This document shows positions 31,056 through 43,542 of a DNA stretch of 64,000 bases, one piece after another. The translations under genes and the position numbers were made by a program. Each line of letters opens with the position of its first letter. Position 1 is the stretch's first letter. Source of the DNA: Polytrichum commune (lineage: Eukaryota; Streptophyta; Polytrichopsida; Polytrichales; Polytrichaceae). The notes beneath the pieces are model-generated. The model had not been told where the DNA came from and made no database searches. It saw nothing but the letters and a program-made list of their open reading frames with translations. The stretch lies in assembly GCA_950295325.1 (NCBI GenBank), contig OX485803.1, positions 10,974,001 to 11,038,000 of the forward strand. The letters are read 5' to 3'.

Positions 31056-32963
31056 AAGGGGATGGTCACCGAATCAACAACCCAAATGAATTAGTATCCA
31101 GGTATAAAGAGAAAATGGTCAAAGGCAACCTGCACCTGCAACCACCACCAAAACTTATGATCTGCTGGTCATTAACCCAGCCTCACCACAAGTGAAAACA
31201 AGCACCGCCCACTTGGTGCACAAACAAAGGTCCCGTCGGTCATTAATCCGACCTCACCTCCACAGTACCCTATCACAATTTAGGACTACACAAAATGGGG
31301 CAGTGCTAGAACACTCCAGCACTCCAGCCCGCCACAAGGGAAGGTACCAAAACAAAATACAAGGAACAATGCAAGAACAGCACTGGATCCTCTTCCCCAA
31401 AACAACACTTAAACAAAAATTGAAAGCAACCGCGACCAACCGGCACCCGCCTGCGGTTGGTGGTCAAAAATCAAAGGCCCTGTTGCTTAGGAAAAGAAAA
31501 TTGCATAAGCACATCTCTCATCTCTCCACTACCACCTAAAAATCCCTCCATACAAGAATGTCGAGAATATGTGTTGACAAACACAATTCGACCCTAATAA
31601 TAATTTATTTGGGGCCGAACAGAAATCCCATATGTCATCCAATCTCCAATGACACCCCCTCGGAAATGTTGTGCAACACAACCCCTAAAAGAAATTCTAA
31701 GTACCTTAATATTTCAAAGAACTTTGGATTTTTTACCTTGTGTTTTATTATTATTATTATTAATGAAAACAAATTTCCGCTAAAATTTTCTTTTTCAATC
31801 CCTAAGAAATTAACCTTTAGAGAGAAAAGAAAACATTAGAAGTTCAAGGAAACATAAATTAATTAATTAAATTAATTAAATTAAAAAATCCGGTTTTAAT
31901 TATTTAATTAAATAAAATAGGAAAACCGTTTTTTAAATTAATTAATTAATTAATTACAACAAAAATATTAAGGTACTTGGACAACACAAAAATAAATGAA
32001 TAAATTTAAAAAAAAAAATGCAAACAAGGCGCCCTGACCTGCAGAGGTCGCCCTGACCTACATAGGTCGCCCTGCCTGCTGAGGCCGCCATGCCTGCCCT
32101 GTCTGCAGGGACTACCCTGCCTGTAGGGACCGCCCTGGTGTATTGCCGCTGGTGGACGCCGAGTACCGCCAGCTGACGCCGGCTACTGTCGGGCCAGGGA
32201 GGAGCCAAGGAGCTCCGGCTCCCAAAGGACTCCTCCCTCTTTTTTTTTTCTTTTTTTTTAATGTGTTTGATTAAAAGATTCTTCCACTTAGAATCACAAC
32301 TCCGGTTCCAAAGCTCAATGTCACGAATTCAAGCTTGAATGTGAGTAAGACAACACGAAATTCTGCGGAAAATTCAAGGATTTCTCACCACAATTCAAAG
32401 TGATGTCTAAACTTCACAAGCACATCTATTTCTTCTTGTTGCTTCAATAATCTGCGATGTTTGTCGTTCTCCACTCCAAAATCCCGCCACCACTTGTCCT
32501 CACACTCTTTCTTAAATGTTGTAGCTCAAGATTTGAATAAAAGAGAAGGAATCAAGCATTCTTGTCAAGTGAGAAGGAAGAGAATAGAACACTCATAATA
32601 GCTCTAAATTTCTCTTCAAATGCACACAACTAGTCAAGCTATCTCTCACTCCACCAAGGGAGAATCCAAGAGTGTAAGTAGGGGAAGAAGGACTCAAGAT
32701 TTATTGCAAAATCATGCAATCTACACCTCACACAAGCTCTCTCCACACACTAACTCACAATACTTGATTTGGCAAGAATGCCAAGCCAAGAAGGAGGCTC
32801 CTCACTTAGGAGCCTTCCTCTCTACATCTAGATTCATCCATCCAAATCTAGATGAATGAAACCCAACGGATAAGGTGCGGCCGTCGACGCCGCATACCGT
32901 GACAAATTCATCTATGACTGCTATCTTTTCCGGGTCCGGCTCTCTTCCCTTCTCTCTCACCAC
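31056..32963. other. Spacer between the two gypsy elements
   Basis: No gene is supported. The piece next to the first element may be its 5' leader or LTR, but no primer-binding site was recognised. AT-rich ATTAATTAA runs occur at 31855-31955. A GC-rich 20-bp minisatellite (GGTCGCCCTGACCTGCAGA type, five to six diverged units) lies at 32028-32140. The remainder is unremarkable. Confidence 0.45.
32028..32140. repeat. GC-rich minisatellite, about 20 bp
   Basis: Diverged units containing CGCCCTG(A)CCT(G/A)C and AGG repeat five to six times. They sit between AT-rich DNA and a poly-T tract. Confidence 0.6.
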
Positions 32964-33524
32964 TTATCCTAACAACATTCCTCTCTGCACTCCTAAAAAG
33001 GTCTTGTCCGGATTCAAAGCCAACTGCATCTTCCGACATCTAATAAAAGCCTCTTTTATACACTCTAAATATTTAGAATTAGACTGAGTGCTAAAGTTAT
33101 CCACGAATACTGTCATGGATTTGTACAATAAATTGGTGAAGATATACATGACATGTCTTTGGAACGTTGCGGGAGCATTCCACAGTCCAAATGGCATGAC
33201 CATCCACACGAACGTGACCCACGGAGTGGTAAAGGCCGTCTTGTGAATATCTTGTAACGCTATATAAATCTGGTTATATCCCGCATGTCCATCCATGAAT
33301 GTGTAGCGAGTATGCCCACCTACCTCCTCTAAAAGTAGCGTAATGAATGGTAATGGAAAATGATCCTTCTGCATAGAAACATTCAACTTCCTATAATTCA
33401 CACACACCCTCAACTTCCCATTCTTCTTCTTCACCAACATCATGGGAGATACCCAATCCGTGATCTCTACGAGCTTTATAAATCCAGCCTTTAACAATCT
33501 CTCTAACTCCGCCCTCACTAACAA
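32964..33524 (-). pseudogene. pol: Partial reverse transcriptase of the second gypsy element
   Basis: The frame encodes RAELERLLKAGFIKLVEI, WVSPMMLVKKKNGKLRVCVNY, YTFMDGHAGYNQI, MPFGLWNAPATFQRH and LALNPDKTFLGVQRG. The active-site box reads VFVDNFS, so the second catalytic Asp of xVDD is Asn, consistent with a G-to-A change, and the enzyme would be dead. Upstream, a frame shift separates it from PREMVEHRIPLI-like sequence at 33603. It stops at 32964 without RNase H. Confidence 0.85.
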
Positions 33525-33693
33525 CTACAACTGTGGGTTCATCATTCTCCTTCCGTCTAATTGGTCTAGCACCTAGAATCAAAGGAATGCGGTGCTCCAC
33601 CATCTCCCGAGGTATGCCTCTAAGCTCGTCATATGTTCATGCAAATGTGTCACTGAACTCATCCACTAATTCACTATACTCTTTGATTTCATT

Positions 33694-34854
33694 TTATTCC
33701 AACTTAGACCTCATCTTTATCTGCCTAACCTTCCCATTCCTAGTTTTCACCTCCACATACTTCCAATCCGCCTCGGACACATGGGTTTGTTCCGTCGTGT
33801 TTCTATACCACTCTGGAGGAACCTTAGGATAATCCTTGACATCTTGACCCACTAGAATGTCTGTTGATGTGGTCTTGAAGTGCAAGGGTTCTTCCAACTT
33901 TGCAACCTCGAGCAATGCCTCCTCATCTTGAGTCCCATCTATGTGCACTAAACTAACACTACATTCCTCCATCCCATCTACCCATGGAGTCAATCCTCCT
34001 TGTAACCACTCCTCTTCCGTAAGCACCTCACAGGGCTCCAACAACGCATATTCTTCCGTCTTTGAGCTATCCATATCATCCCTCAAGTATTCATAGTGAG
34101 AGGTCACCATCACATCACACACCGACTCCGGATAATTTTTTAACCACTTAGCATACTCACCATTGTCACTCCAATGATAAAAACTAGGACCTAGATGGCC
34201 CAATATTGCGTCTATCATAGCTCCTTGACTACCTAACTGGACTACTCCCACTAATGTCTCACTCTTCTTATCCTCCTCTTTGTCTCCCTCTTCTTCATCT
34301 GAAGATGTAGCAATTTTTTTCCTCACCCAACCACCTAGTAACCCTATAGATACCTTGACTCTATTGTCCTTAGGACCATAAGTAATGGATGGCTTAGCTC
34401 CTCCCCAATCTACTATGGCATCCGCCATTCTCAACCAAGGTCGACCCAACAAAATGGGAAATGTATCCTTGTTGGAATGCATCTTGATGATGTGAAAAGT
34501 GACAACATACTCATCACCTCCTGTGCTAATTCTACAATCTTTTATCATTCCCAAACGTACCGCCGGACTTTGATTTGCCATGTTGATGATCAAAGGTGAT
34601 GGACCTGTTAGGCTAAGACCCAACTTCTTCATGGTGTGCTCTGGTAAAATGTTTAGCCCACTTCCTCCATCTACCAATACATTGGGCACTACCTTGTCCA
34701 CCACCATGACCTCGATCTCCACCGCCTTAACATCACAACCTCCTCCTTGCAACTGAACTCTAGCAACCACCCTAGTCTTCACCTTCCTCGTTCTCTTAGT
34801 CACAGGCATTCCCTCCTTAGGAATCTTACGAGCCATGGGTGATATTTCTAACAA
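33694..34854 (-). pseudogene. Aspartic protease region of the second gypsy element
   Basis: A retropepsin-like core is recognisable: VVPNVLVDGGSGLNILPEHTM with DGGS at the active site, then FPILLGRPWLR as the flap and C-terminal strand. A long acidic segment and PLHFKTTSTDILVGQDV follow, ending KMRSKLE-like before a stop at 33694. It lies in the same frame as the piece before it. Confidence 0.75.
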
Positions 34855-35628
34855 TTATCCAAAGGTGATATCAGCCTTGAGCGAACTAAAGTCGGCCCAT
34901 AAGTCATATCCATTTGGTTTCTCCGTCCCCGCCTTTGTCACTCCATCAAATTCCTCTCTCAGAATCCCAAGTCCTTCCCATTCTCCCATCTCACTAGCTT
35001 CCAAGTCGTGGATAATGGGTGACCTTTCTATATCCTGGACAATTTCGTTCTCTTGTTCTAGAGCCTTGGCGGTCCTCCTAGCTGTCCTAGCCACTCTCCC
35101 CAAATCAGAAAGATTGGGAGCCTCATCCGATGAGTATTCCTCTTGCCCTTCCATTTCCTTCTCAGCGTCGGTATTACCTTGCATTGCTCTAGTGGTGATT
35201 GCTAATGCCAAAGCCTCGTGTGTAGTTCTTTCATCCAAATTTCTCAACTCATAGGTAATTACATTAGCGTTTGGAGGCCATTGGTTCTGTTCTTCTCCAG
35301 GTGGCACTTGGAGAAGAAAAGACTCATCCGGGTGGTCGTCCACGGTACCATCCATAAACCTGACATCCTGAGAGTTCGATGGACCAGGGTCATTAGGTGG
35401 AACTTGCCTCCTATTGTCGTGAGGATCTGGACCCACTGGTCTATTTTGAATAGGAATGTATCCATTAGCCGTCTGTAAGCCAGCTGGAGGATGGAATGTC
35501 TGCCGAGCATTCCCATGGTCATAATAAAGATTTGGCGGCCTAAGCTCATTAGGAGGTCCACCCTGTGGTCTGGCACCTCTCATGTTGTCTCTAGCCTGTT
35601 GGTATGGATTGGCCACCGGTTGAGGCAT
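34855..35628 (-). pseudogene. gag/nucleocapsid to protease linker of the second gypsy element
   Basis: Just upstream of the first ATG the same frame reads a CCHC-like zinc knuckle (GCSNCGGNHPSDECLQ, near 35700-35655). The 257-codon piece is Pro- and Asn-rich at first, then acidic, and ends KADITFG at TAA 34857-34855. The next codon continues in frame as LLEISPMARK, so the stop is probably a CAA-to-TAA change inside one polyprotein. Confidence 0.65.
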
Positions 35629-36183
35629 TCTAATGACCTTGTCAGGTTGAAGACACTCGTCTGAAGGATGATTTCCTCCACAATTGCTACACCCATAATT
35701 ATGACCTTCAGACCAACATTGACCCTGTGCGTGCCATCTTCCACAAAAAGGATGGAATTCCTTTCTCTCAGCATTCTGACCAACATGTCCTCTAGAAAGA
35801 GGTCCCCTATAATTACCCTCACCATATTGATTCTATCTCTGACCTCTTTGGTTTTGTGGAGGTAGAGCGCCGATCATTCTCTGATCGCGATTTTGGCCCA
35901 CTCTACAAAATTACTTAGTGTGTCCCGGTTGGCCACACTAAACACACCACAATCCTAAAGCATGCCTACCCGACTTCACTGGTGGGGGAGGACCTGGTTC
36001 TTGATTTCTAATCATTAATGACATTTAACCGGTCAAACTCTACATCTGCTTTATCATGGCCTCCTGAAATTCCAACTGGCTAGCACCTAACCTTCTCTCT
36101 ACATCTTCTACGTGAGGATCTATTCGAGGAGCTGGCAATGCTAACAATAGAGTTGGTTCTCTCACCGCTAAGGGCCGTGGACC

Positions 36184-36858
36184 TTAATCAGTAAAAGCAT
36201 GTGAAGCTTGACTCCCGTGCCTACCTGACTTTCCCTCTACCATCCTCGGGCGAATGGGAATGAATTGAGGGATTAATTCGTCCTCCTTCCTCCATAACCT
36301 CTCATAGTCATTGTCTATGTGTTCCATCTCTCTAGCTGCTACCTTAGCATCCGTTAGGGTCTTAGGGTTTTTTTCTAACACACCTCTAATGGTGACTGTC
36401 TTAAAAAATCCCTGAATGACGAATTGTTTCAGTGTGTCATCATTGAGCATTGTACCCACAAAGCGTGTACACACCAAATCAAACCTCCTAATATACGCCG
36501 AGATTTCCTCTTCCTTTCCTTGTTTCAACGACGCCAATGCTCTCAACGCGGTGCTCTGACCGACCTCTGGTCTAAATTCATTCAAGAACTCCCTCTGCAT
36601 TTGATCCCATCCTCTAAAATGACCCTCTGCATGGTCTCTATACCACTCGTAAGCCTCGCCATCTAGTGTGGTAGGAAACCACACCAAGCAATATCCTAGA
36701 TCTGTAATAAGAGAACTAGCTAACCTCTCAATATATCTCTCCATGTACCTCGATGGGTCCTCATCCTTGGTTCCCCAAAACTTAGGGAGGTTGGATGGCA
36801 TATCCACTGCGGCCAAGTTCTGTGGAACCAAAATTGGGAGACCTCTTGGCCTCACCAA
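36184..36858 (-). pseudogene. gag: gag (capsid) of the second gypsy element
   Basis: The frame encodes a Retrotrans_gag domain: PSNLPKFWGTKDEDPSRYMERY, LVWFPTTLDGEAYEWYRDH, WDQMQREFLNEFRPEVGQ, LASLKQGKEEEISAYIRRFDLVCTRF. These are the usual sequence blocks of gypsy capsids. It ends at a stop after SHAFTD; the following gag/nucleocapsid part continues downstream in broken frames. Confidence 0.85.
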
Positions 36859-38083
36859 TGGATCAATGGATGGATCGGGAGGAGGGACTCCTCTTCTCCT
36901 TCCTAAGTCATGGTGATTGGTACGTCTACTCCTATTCCAATATCAATTCCTATGGAAGTCTCCCCTCTACCTACTTCAGTCTCTAACTCTATCTCGCCAA
37001 TCAAATTGGAGGAAGTTGCTTTCTTTTCAAGTTGAGGTTCTACTTCTAAATTTCCTATCAAAGGACTAACAATGGTCTCCACATTCATACAACTCTCTAG
37101 TCTAACTCCCACCTCTTCTACAACTTCACTAGTATTTGCTAACTTCTTCCTACGTATAACTTTCCCCAGTCCTAACTCCAACTATGGCTTGTGAGCTCGA
37201 GTCTTACCTTGCATTCCCTAAGGAATCGATCAACCCTCACTTGACCAACATACCCCTTGCTACCTTCACTCCTTTAGTATTTTCACTTGTCTGGGTTGGA
37301 TTAAAAATTAAGGAGGTAAGGAGAGAGACCATGCAAGCCAACTTGAGTGAAAGAATCCCAAACAGAGGATGGGCATGCTCATGTGAACTCTTAGTTGAGT
37401 CGGAGAATCACCTCCGTACTCTTCCTCAAGATGAAAATCACCACAATACCGAGAGTGAGGGGTTGACCTTCGTCATGCACCACATCGAAAATTGAGGCAT
37501 CACCCTCTTGTCTCCCATACGACACTATGACTAGGAAATGACCCTCTACATCGGATAACGACACAGACGATTATAAAAAAATATTCCTTAATTAATTAAC
37601 TCGTTCACTTTGTAGAATTGCATACCTGAAGCAATTTGCTTTCCCCCTACAAGTTAGCACTCACCCTCGACCGTGACTCAACTCGATTCAACCAACTTAG
37701 TAACTGTCCCATTAAATAAATTCTAATTCTACAACATTGAGTTCCCCAAAATCATAACTTGGAAGCTCACCGAAAGGTAAGTGTCAAGTTGACTCTTTCT
37801 AAAATTAATTATCCCTCTAAGATTTAGTAAGCTAATGGTCGTCCTATTAATGTGATATTTTTATGCCATCCCAAGAAGGTTTTAGAAGTTTGCCTCAAGC
37901 CGCGTTCCTTCCTCAAAAACGAAATGCATAAATAAAATTGCAATTCATTCCAAGGAAAAGAAATTCAACTAACCTAACTAATGACCAAAAATCAAAACCC
38001 AAGTGAGGTACTTACCTCGCACCAAGTGCTCCTTCCTCACCCTTACGCTTGTTGCTCCAAGTTTGAATATCTTAATCCCGCTT
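36859..38083 (-). other. Untranslated leader between LTR and gag of the second gypsy element
   Basis: About 1.2 kb between the putative primer-binding site and gag. It has scattered short frames but no domain. AT-rich patches occur at 37570-37900. Confidence 0.4.
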
Positions 38084-38103
38084 CATTCCCGGCGGACGCA
38101 CCA
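38084..38103 (-). other. Primer-binding-site-like sequence
   Basis: Read on the minus strand, four bases after the LTR end TGACA, the sequence is TGGTGCGTCCGCCGGGAATG. It resembles the tRNA-Asp-type binding site (TGGCGCC...GCCGGGGA) used by many plant gypsy elements, with a few mismatches. Confidence 0.5.
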
Positions 38104-38107
38104 TTTA

Positions 38108-40134
38108 TGTCAGCCATAAACTCCCACCCTATGCATCGTAGTCCGGGTGAGAGCCTGTGGCTCACATGTGATCAACCAACACCACTCGGCCTCTTGAGGG
38201 CGGCACCCAATGTTTCCAACAATGATGATTTCACATACACAACTTTGCTCCAAAGGGATCTAGGTTACAAGCATTTAGGAATGCTCTTCTTCTTTGTGAT
38301 CGTTACCCCACACACTCACTCATTAATTCTTCAACACACTAACCTTAAACCCCCAACCCTATCCTATTGCACTAGCCTAAGTTTGGGTTTGAGCCACCCT
38401 CAGTTAAGAGTTAGGCTTGGCCACCCTTCCAACTATGAATCATCTAATTAATTCTTCCCTCACATAAACACTTCCTACTCTCATCCGTCCACCAGCTCCT
38501 CAATCCAGTCTCATTCCAACTTGCCTCCATGCATGACCTTCAATTTGATTAACCTCCAGCTCTGCCGGTCTCCCTCCCTCAGACTGTTCCGCATTAGAGC
38601 CATTACCAAGCCCCTGGACTTAGCAGCCCCAAGCACTGATGCCTGGAGCCTCACCAAACATCTCAATGTCGGCTCTCCCTCGGCTCACAGACTGATCCTT
38701 CCGGGTGGAATCTCAGTGCTGCCACCGAGTCACCATCAACCTCCTGGTCCAAGGATTACTATAGGTAAAAATCTCCTCCTTAGCAGCCCACCCATCCAGG
38801 CCTCGGGGAGGACACTTAGGAAATTAGTAAACATGGTGCGTTAAAATATAGGGTGTATTTTATTCATGAGCAACAAAATTTAGAAAAAAATTAGATGTAA
38901 TATAGGATGCTTAAAATTCAAGTAAGGAATAATTAGAGAATATACCAAGAATATTTGAGAATATACCTCAAATATTCCAATTATGTGATAGCCTCATTTA
39001 AATACTCCTTTAACGCACGTGTTCACACAAAGTATAGTGAAGTGTCCCCCCCCCCCCCCCCCGAGATCCAAGCAGCTGAGTTCTTGCTCAACCCGCCATC
39101 TGCATTGAACATTGCAAGGTATAAAGGCAGTCCACCGCCATCATCTCAGTTCAATCACCCGACTTGCTCCCAGAATAGTTGAATCGCCGCCCAAAGCCAA
39201 ATGCTCTCCCCTCTGTCACTACCTAGCCTATTCTGCCAATTCTCAGTCACCGCCTCCGCATTTCCACTCTACTGTTGAATTGGTGCAGGTAGCTGAATGC
39301 ATTAACTCCCTGCTTCCAGCAACTCTGCAATGCATGAACTTCCTCCCCTGGTGCATTAACCTTATCTCTCCCTCTCCTTCCGCTGATGGGTGTTACCTGA
39401 AATCCTCTCCTCCCTCCAGAGTCGAAGCTACCCCGCCTCACACTAGATTTCTCCCCCGGACCAGAGGCCAGCAGCCTCCCCATCCACCATTACCGTATGC
39501 GGTTCACCCTCCGAGGTTGGCAGACTTTCAAATTCAGCCGAGATCAGGCTCTCCAGCAGAGCAGACACCATCTGTGTTCATCCTTCTTTTCTGTTTCATT
39601 CGACCCTCCCATGTAGACGGGGGGTGAGAGGCCCTCGTTGCCCTGTGCCAAGCTCTCAACCACAATCCATGGCCTTTGCCTCCTAAATTCCAAGGTTGCC
39701 AGCGCTTCCGCCTCCCCCCTTGCTCAACCCTTCAAGAGAGAGAAAATGCGGCCACCCTCTAACCTTCCAGGGACCCCCTCTGCCGGATCCGGCATTCAGG
39801 GCCTCATCCACAATTTGGAGTGACGGTTCCTCTCCTCTCTCAACCTAGCCTCTACCCAAAACAACCATAACAACTACCTAAAACGAACACTTAACATTGG
39901 CTCACACCATTCCTTACTTAACATCAACCCACATCTAATTAAAATGAACTACCGTCTTTTTGGTTTTTTTCCCTTTTTCTCATAATTGAGCTTCATAAAT
40001 CGAGTTCAACAACAACTACATTAAAACCACTTCAATTCTATATAGCTCTGAGGCTAATTCTACCAAGTGCTAATTCCAATGTTTGGATGTAATTTTGAAT
40101 CAAGTTAGAATGTGGGCACAAATTTGGGCTCACA
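38108..40134 (-). repeat. LTR (5') of the second gypsy element, about 2.0 kb
   Basis: Read on the minus strand it begins TGTGAGCCCAAA and ends TTTATGGCTGACA, the TG...CA form of LTRs. Near its end it has CTCTCACCCGGACTACGATGCATA, almost identical to 49329-49352 at the end of the plus-strand LTR copy at 46476-49374. The inside is Pro/Ser-like in several frames but codes for nothing recognisable. A long poly-C run lies at 39047-39062. Confidence 0.65.
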
Positions 40135-41425
40135 GGCTCTTATGTCGTCACATATGCTTAACCCAATTCTAGGAAAGTCTTCGAGCATATTCTCTTGTTT
40201 GGCATAAACTTGAAACGCGCGTTGATAACTTTATCAAATAGAAAGTTTGATTTTTTTTGGAAAAAACAAGAATCGAAAACGATATAATCTCCCCATGGGG
40301 CCTACACTCCCCAAAAGTTAGCACTATGTGTGGCCAAAGATAGGATCTTTTTCAATGATGGTATCGAAAAATTGAAGTGGTTTCAAAGAAAATAGGCCCC
40401 ATATAATATGTGACTTTGAGTTCAAAATATATGGGGTGTTTGTAGAGTCCATGAAATTAGGTTTATATTACTTCTAAGATACCATGCTATAAATAATTGG
40501 AAAAGATGTACAGTGTATACATTCTTCTGTCCTACCTATAGTGGATGAAAATTTGAGGCTATATTGCATTGCAATCACTTATTGGCTCAACCTTTTGAGA
40601 TGATTTCAAAAATGAGCTAAAGTTTGGCCTCAATCAACCAATCAATTAAAATTGGCCACGTGTGGAGGATAATCATAAGGCATACCACTCTTCCAATCAT
40701 CGACTTCTTCATATGTAATAGACATATGGTACATGAAATTACTAACCCCATTCTTTCAAGTTACTACAAAATATGCATAAATAAAAAAATACCTAATTGA
40801 ATGAGTCATTTTCAAATGTGAAATTAGTTGTGGCAGCCCAAACAATAGTAGTTTGTTGCATTTTCATAACTATTGCTTGGAAACATGTGATAGGCCCCCA
40901 ACAGAGAACATGGATGCTAACAATGATAATCCAAATCATCCTATTTTGACCGATTCCATAAGTGAACGTGCAGCTAAAAATAAAGAGAAAGCAAACCGAC
41001 GTGCATTGTTCACAACATGGAAGATAGATCATACCCAAGTTTGGATTGTATATTTGCAATGGATTTTTTTTGACAATTTGTATTTGTGAATTATTTTTTA
41101 TTTTTTAAATATATTACTATATTTTTATTTTATTTAAAAAATTAAAAGTGTCAATTTTATATGGAATATTTTTCCTACCTTAAAGTGTATATCTCAATGA
41201 ACGGGGAGAACCAACTATGACTGCATATGAAATGGTTGTGTTTGAAGAATAACCGGTTGAACTTCAAGACTTCAGGTAATTTACCGATCATATTAGATGA
41301 ATTTAAAGAATATACCTAAAAGTAACAAAGAAATACCAAAAGATGTCAATATGTAACCGGTTGGACTTGGAAACACTAGGATCTCATTTGATTATTCCTA
41401 GAAATATCCTTGGACATTGATGTAA
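40135..41425. other. AT-rich spacer, no gene seen
   Basis: AT-rich DNA with only short frames that show no domain. A 78-codon frame at 40853 has no recognisable feature. Confidence 0.5.
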
Positions 41426-43254
41426 CCCCGGGCTAGATCACATCTTCATTCGACCGGGCCATGCCCTTTTCACGCCTTCTTCACTGCCTGGTCATCCTGC
41501 CTGCACTTGCGTGGGAACTCTTCCTCGTTGGGAACCGGGTCACTTAAGCTATCAAGCTTCTTTGGCATGTGAAGGAACTCCATCAATTAACTTGGGAATA
41601 ATGAGAGTGATGTCAACTTCAATATTTGATATTTTGACTGGGTATTGTCACATCGGTTCCCAACGAGGAGGAATTCCCACATAGGTGTAGGCAAGAAGAC
41701 CGAGCAGGAAAGAGGCGTTGGAGGGACGGGACACAACCAACTGAAGATGTGATTTGGGGTCGCTCTACACTACAGTGGAGAAGTGCACCGGTCAGTCAAG
41801 AATTTTAACCCAAGACATGGTTATTTGAGGCGAGGGATGGTATATATGCCGGAGAATATGAAAGGACAATAAAATAATGCCTTAAGTCTTGACCGGCTGT
41901 AGTGTAACCACCTAGAGGAGAAGTGTATTGGACAACTTCACCGAGAGCAGAATTCCACTGGACTACTTCACAAAACAATCATAGCCGGCCATAGTAGAAA
42001 CCTTACCCCCTAAATGACCATTGTATTGATAATTTTAAAATTTGTATTGATCAAAAAATAAATGTATATGGTAATGTTTTAGAACTTCTTTCATGACAAG
42101 TATTTATTCGAAAATTTTCCACCTCTATAATACATTCAAATTAAGGTAAATAAGTAGGTAACATTATCTTCTTATTGATTTTTAAAGAAAGTACATGTTG
42201 GTATAGTCCAACCTCGTTAATACAACACTCATTTATACGACACCCTTGATATTACGACACATTTTTGCGGGACCAAAAATTTTAGTTCAAAACTCCCTCT
42301 TTTATACGACTACACCACTCGATAATGCAACATTTAGAATCTATGTTTTGTCATATTAAAGAGGTAGTTAATGCTAGAATTCCTTTCATCTATATTATGT
42401 ACATCTAAAACACATCCATTCTTACTTGGGAACTACTTGGAAACTTCACTTATTGTTGGGAGCTTAATGGTAATTAGGGTTATTAATGTAGAATGGACAT
42501 GGTTAGGTGAGACTGGCCTCCAACCTAGTATGTTACCTTGTACACAGGTGATATAATATCACCAATATCTTGATGTTAAACGTCATGCATCAATGTTGTC
42601 TGGTTTCTTATTAGTTTCCAAAAGTTAAATGGGAATTTAGATAAGATGACAGTTGCTAACTTGGGTAGGCAACACCAAAGATCTTTGGACTCTTATTTTA
42701 AGAGTTCTTGAGAATATTTGTATTTTTTTGGAGTTATAAGTTATTATTTCATACCATCTATATTGCTTAAACTCGTTGTATATATTTTTAAGCTCATATT
42801 ACTTATGTTTTCGTATTCCCTCAATAATATGATAACTTTACGTCATTTTTCATATTAATGAGAAGATGGCACCTCAATAATATGACTTTTTTTTGTGTTT
42901 CCCAAAAATGTCATACTAAAGAGGGAGAAAAATAGTGCAAAGATTTCTCTAAGGAAGAAATATTTTATTCAAGTTGGAGTTCTCCGGAGGCCAAGTTTCT
43001 TGTCCAAGGCTTTGAGGTTGCCCAAGAAACTTGACCTCCAGAGAACTCCCCTTCAAAAAAGTGTCGCCATGTTGTCAACCATGTCATTTTTTCATTCATG
43101 TACAAAGCTCTCCACCAAAGGACTCTTGGTTGTAGTGTAAACCACCATCGGACAAGAGTGTCACTCTCAGCCAATCAAATTTCAAAATTCCCCTAGAATT
43201 CATGACCGGTGGACTTCTCCACCGTACTAGTGTAAAGCGGCCCTTAGCCCGGGG
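41426..43254. mobile_element. Inverted-repeat-bounded element, possible nested MITEs
   Basis: CCCCGGGCTA at 41426-41435 faces TAGCCCGGGG at 43245-43254. Inside, a large hairpin has arms 41435-41545 and 41650-41765 (shared GATCACATCTTCA, CTCGTTGGGAACC). A second, near-perfect hairpin lies at 42976-43049 (GGAGTTCTCCGGAGGCCAAG and its complement). Copies of CTACACT(A)-(G)TGGAGAAGT(G)CACCGG near 41767 and, inverted, near 43207-43235 suggest several related elements inserted into one another. No target duplication was found and no transposase is encoded. Confidence 0.45.
42976..43049. repeat. Hairpin inside the inverted-repeat element
   Basis: Arms of about 30 bp (GGAGTTCTCCGGAGGCCAAG... and ...CTTGACCTCCAGAGAACTCC) enclose a loop of about 15 bases. 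Confidence 0.7.
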
Positions 43255-43542
43255 CGACATTAGTCTATTTATTCTTCATATAAATTTAAAATCATAATAC
43301 AAACTAGTCGTATATTGTAATAAATTTGGACCTGTGATAAATTTATCACAAGAATCATTTTCCTAAAGTCTTGAAATTTAACCAGTTATTTCGCAAACTC
43401 AAGTTTCAACCGGTTCATATGTAACAAACAACCGATTCAATTCATTCATTGTTCCCCGCACTAGAATGGGAACTTTAAAAAGAACTTGCAAAAAAGGAAG
43501 AAGCATGATTGGTGTGTGTTGGAAGAAAGAAAGTATATGTAA

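Larger units (their letters stand above)
32964..40134 (-). mobile_element. Second Ty3/gypsy element, truncated, with 5' LTR
   Basis: On the minus strand the order is LTR (40134-38108), a primer-binding-site-like stretch (38103-38084), gag (36858-36184), a zinc knuckle region (about 35720-35655), protease (34854-33694) and part of a reverse transcriptase (33524-32964). RNase H, integrase and a 3' LTR are missing, so the 3' half is deleted. The frame is broken by a TAA at 34857-34855, a frameshift near 33525-33600 and other stops. It is of a different lineage from the element at 24-31 kb. Confidence 0.8.

Noticed and set aside
39112-39627. 171-codon plus-strand frame rich in Pro, His and Ser
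   Set aside because: It lies inside the 2-kb LTR of the second gypsy element, antisense to it, and shows no recognisable protein feature.
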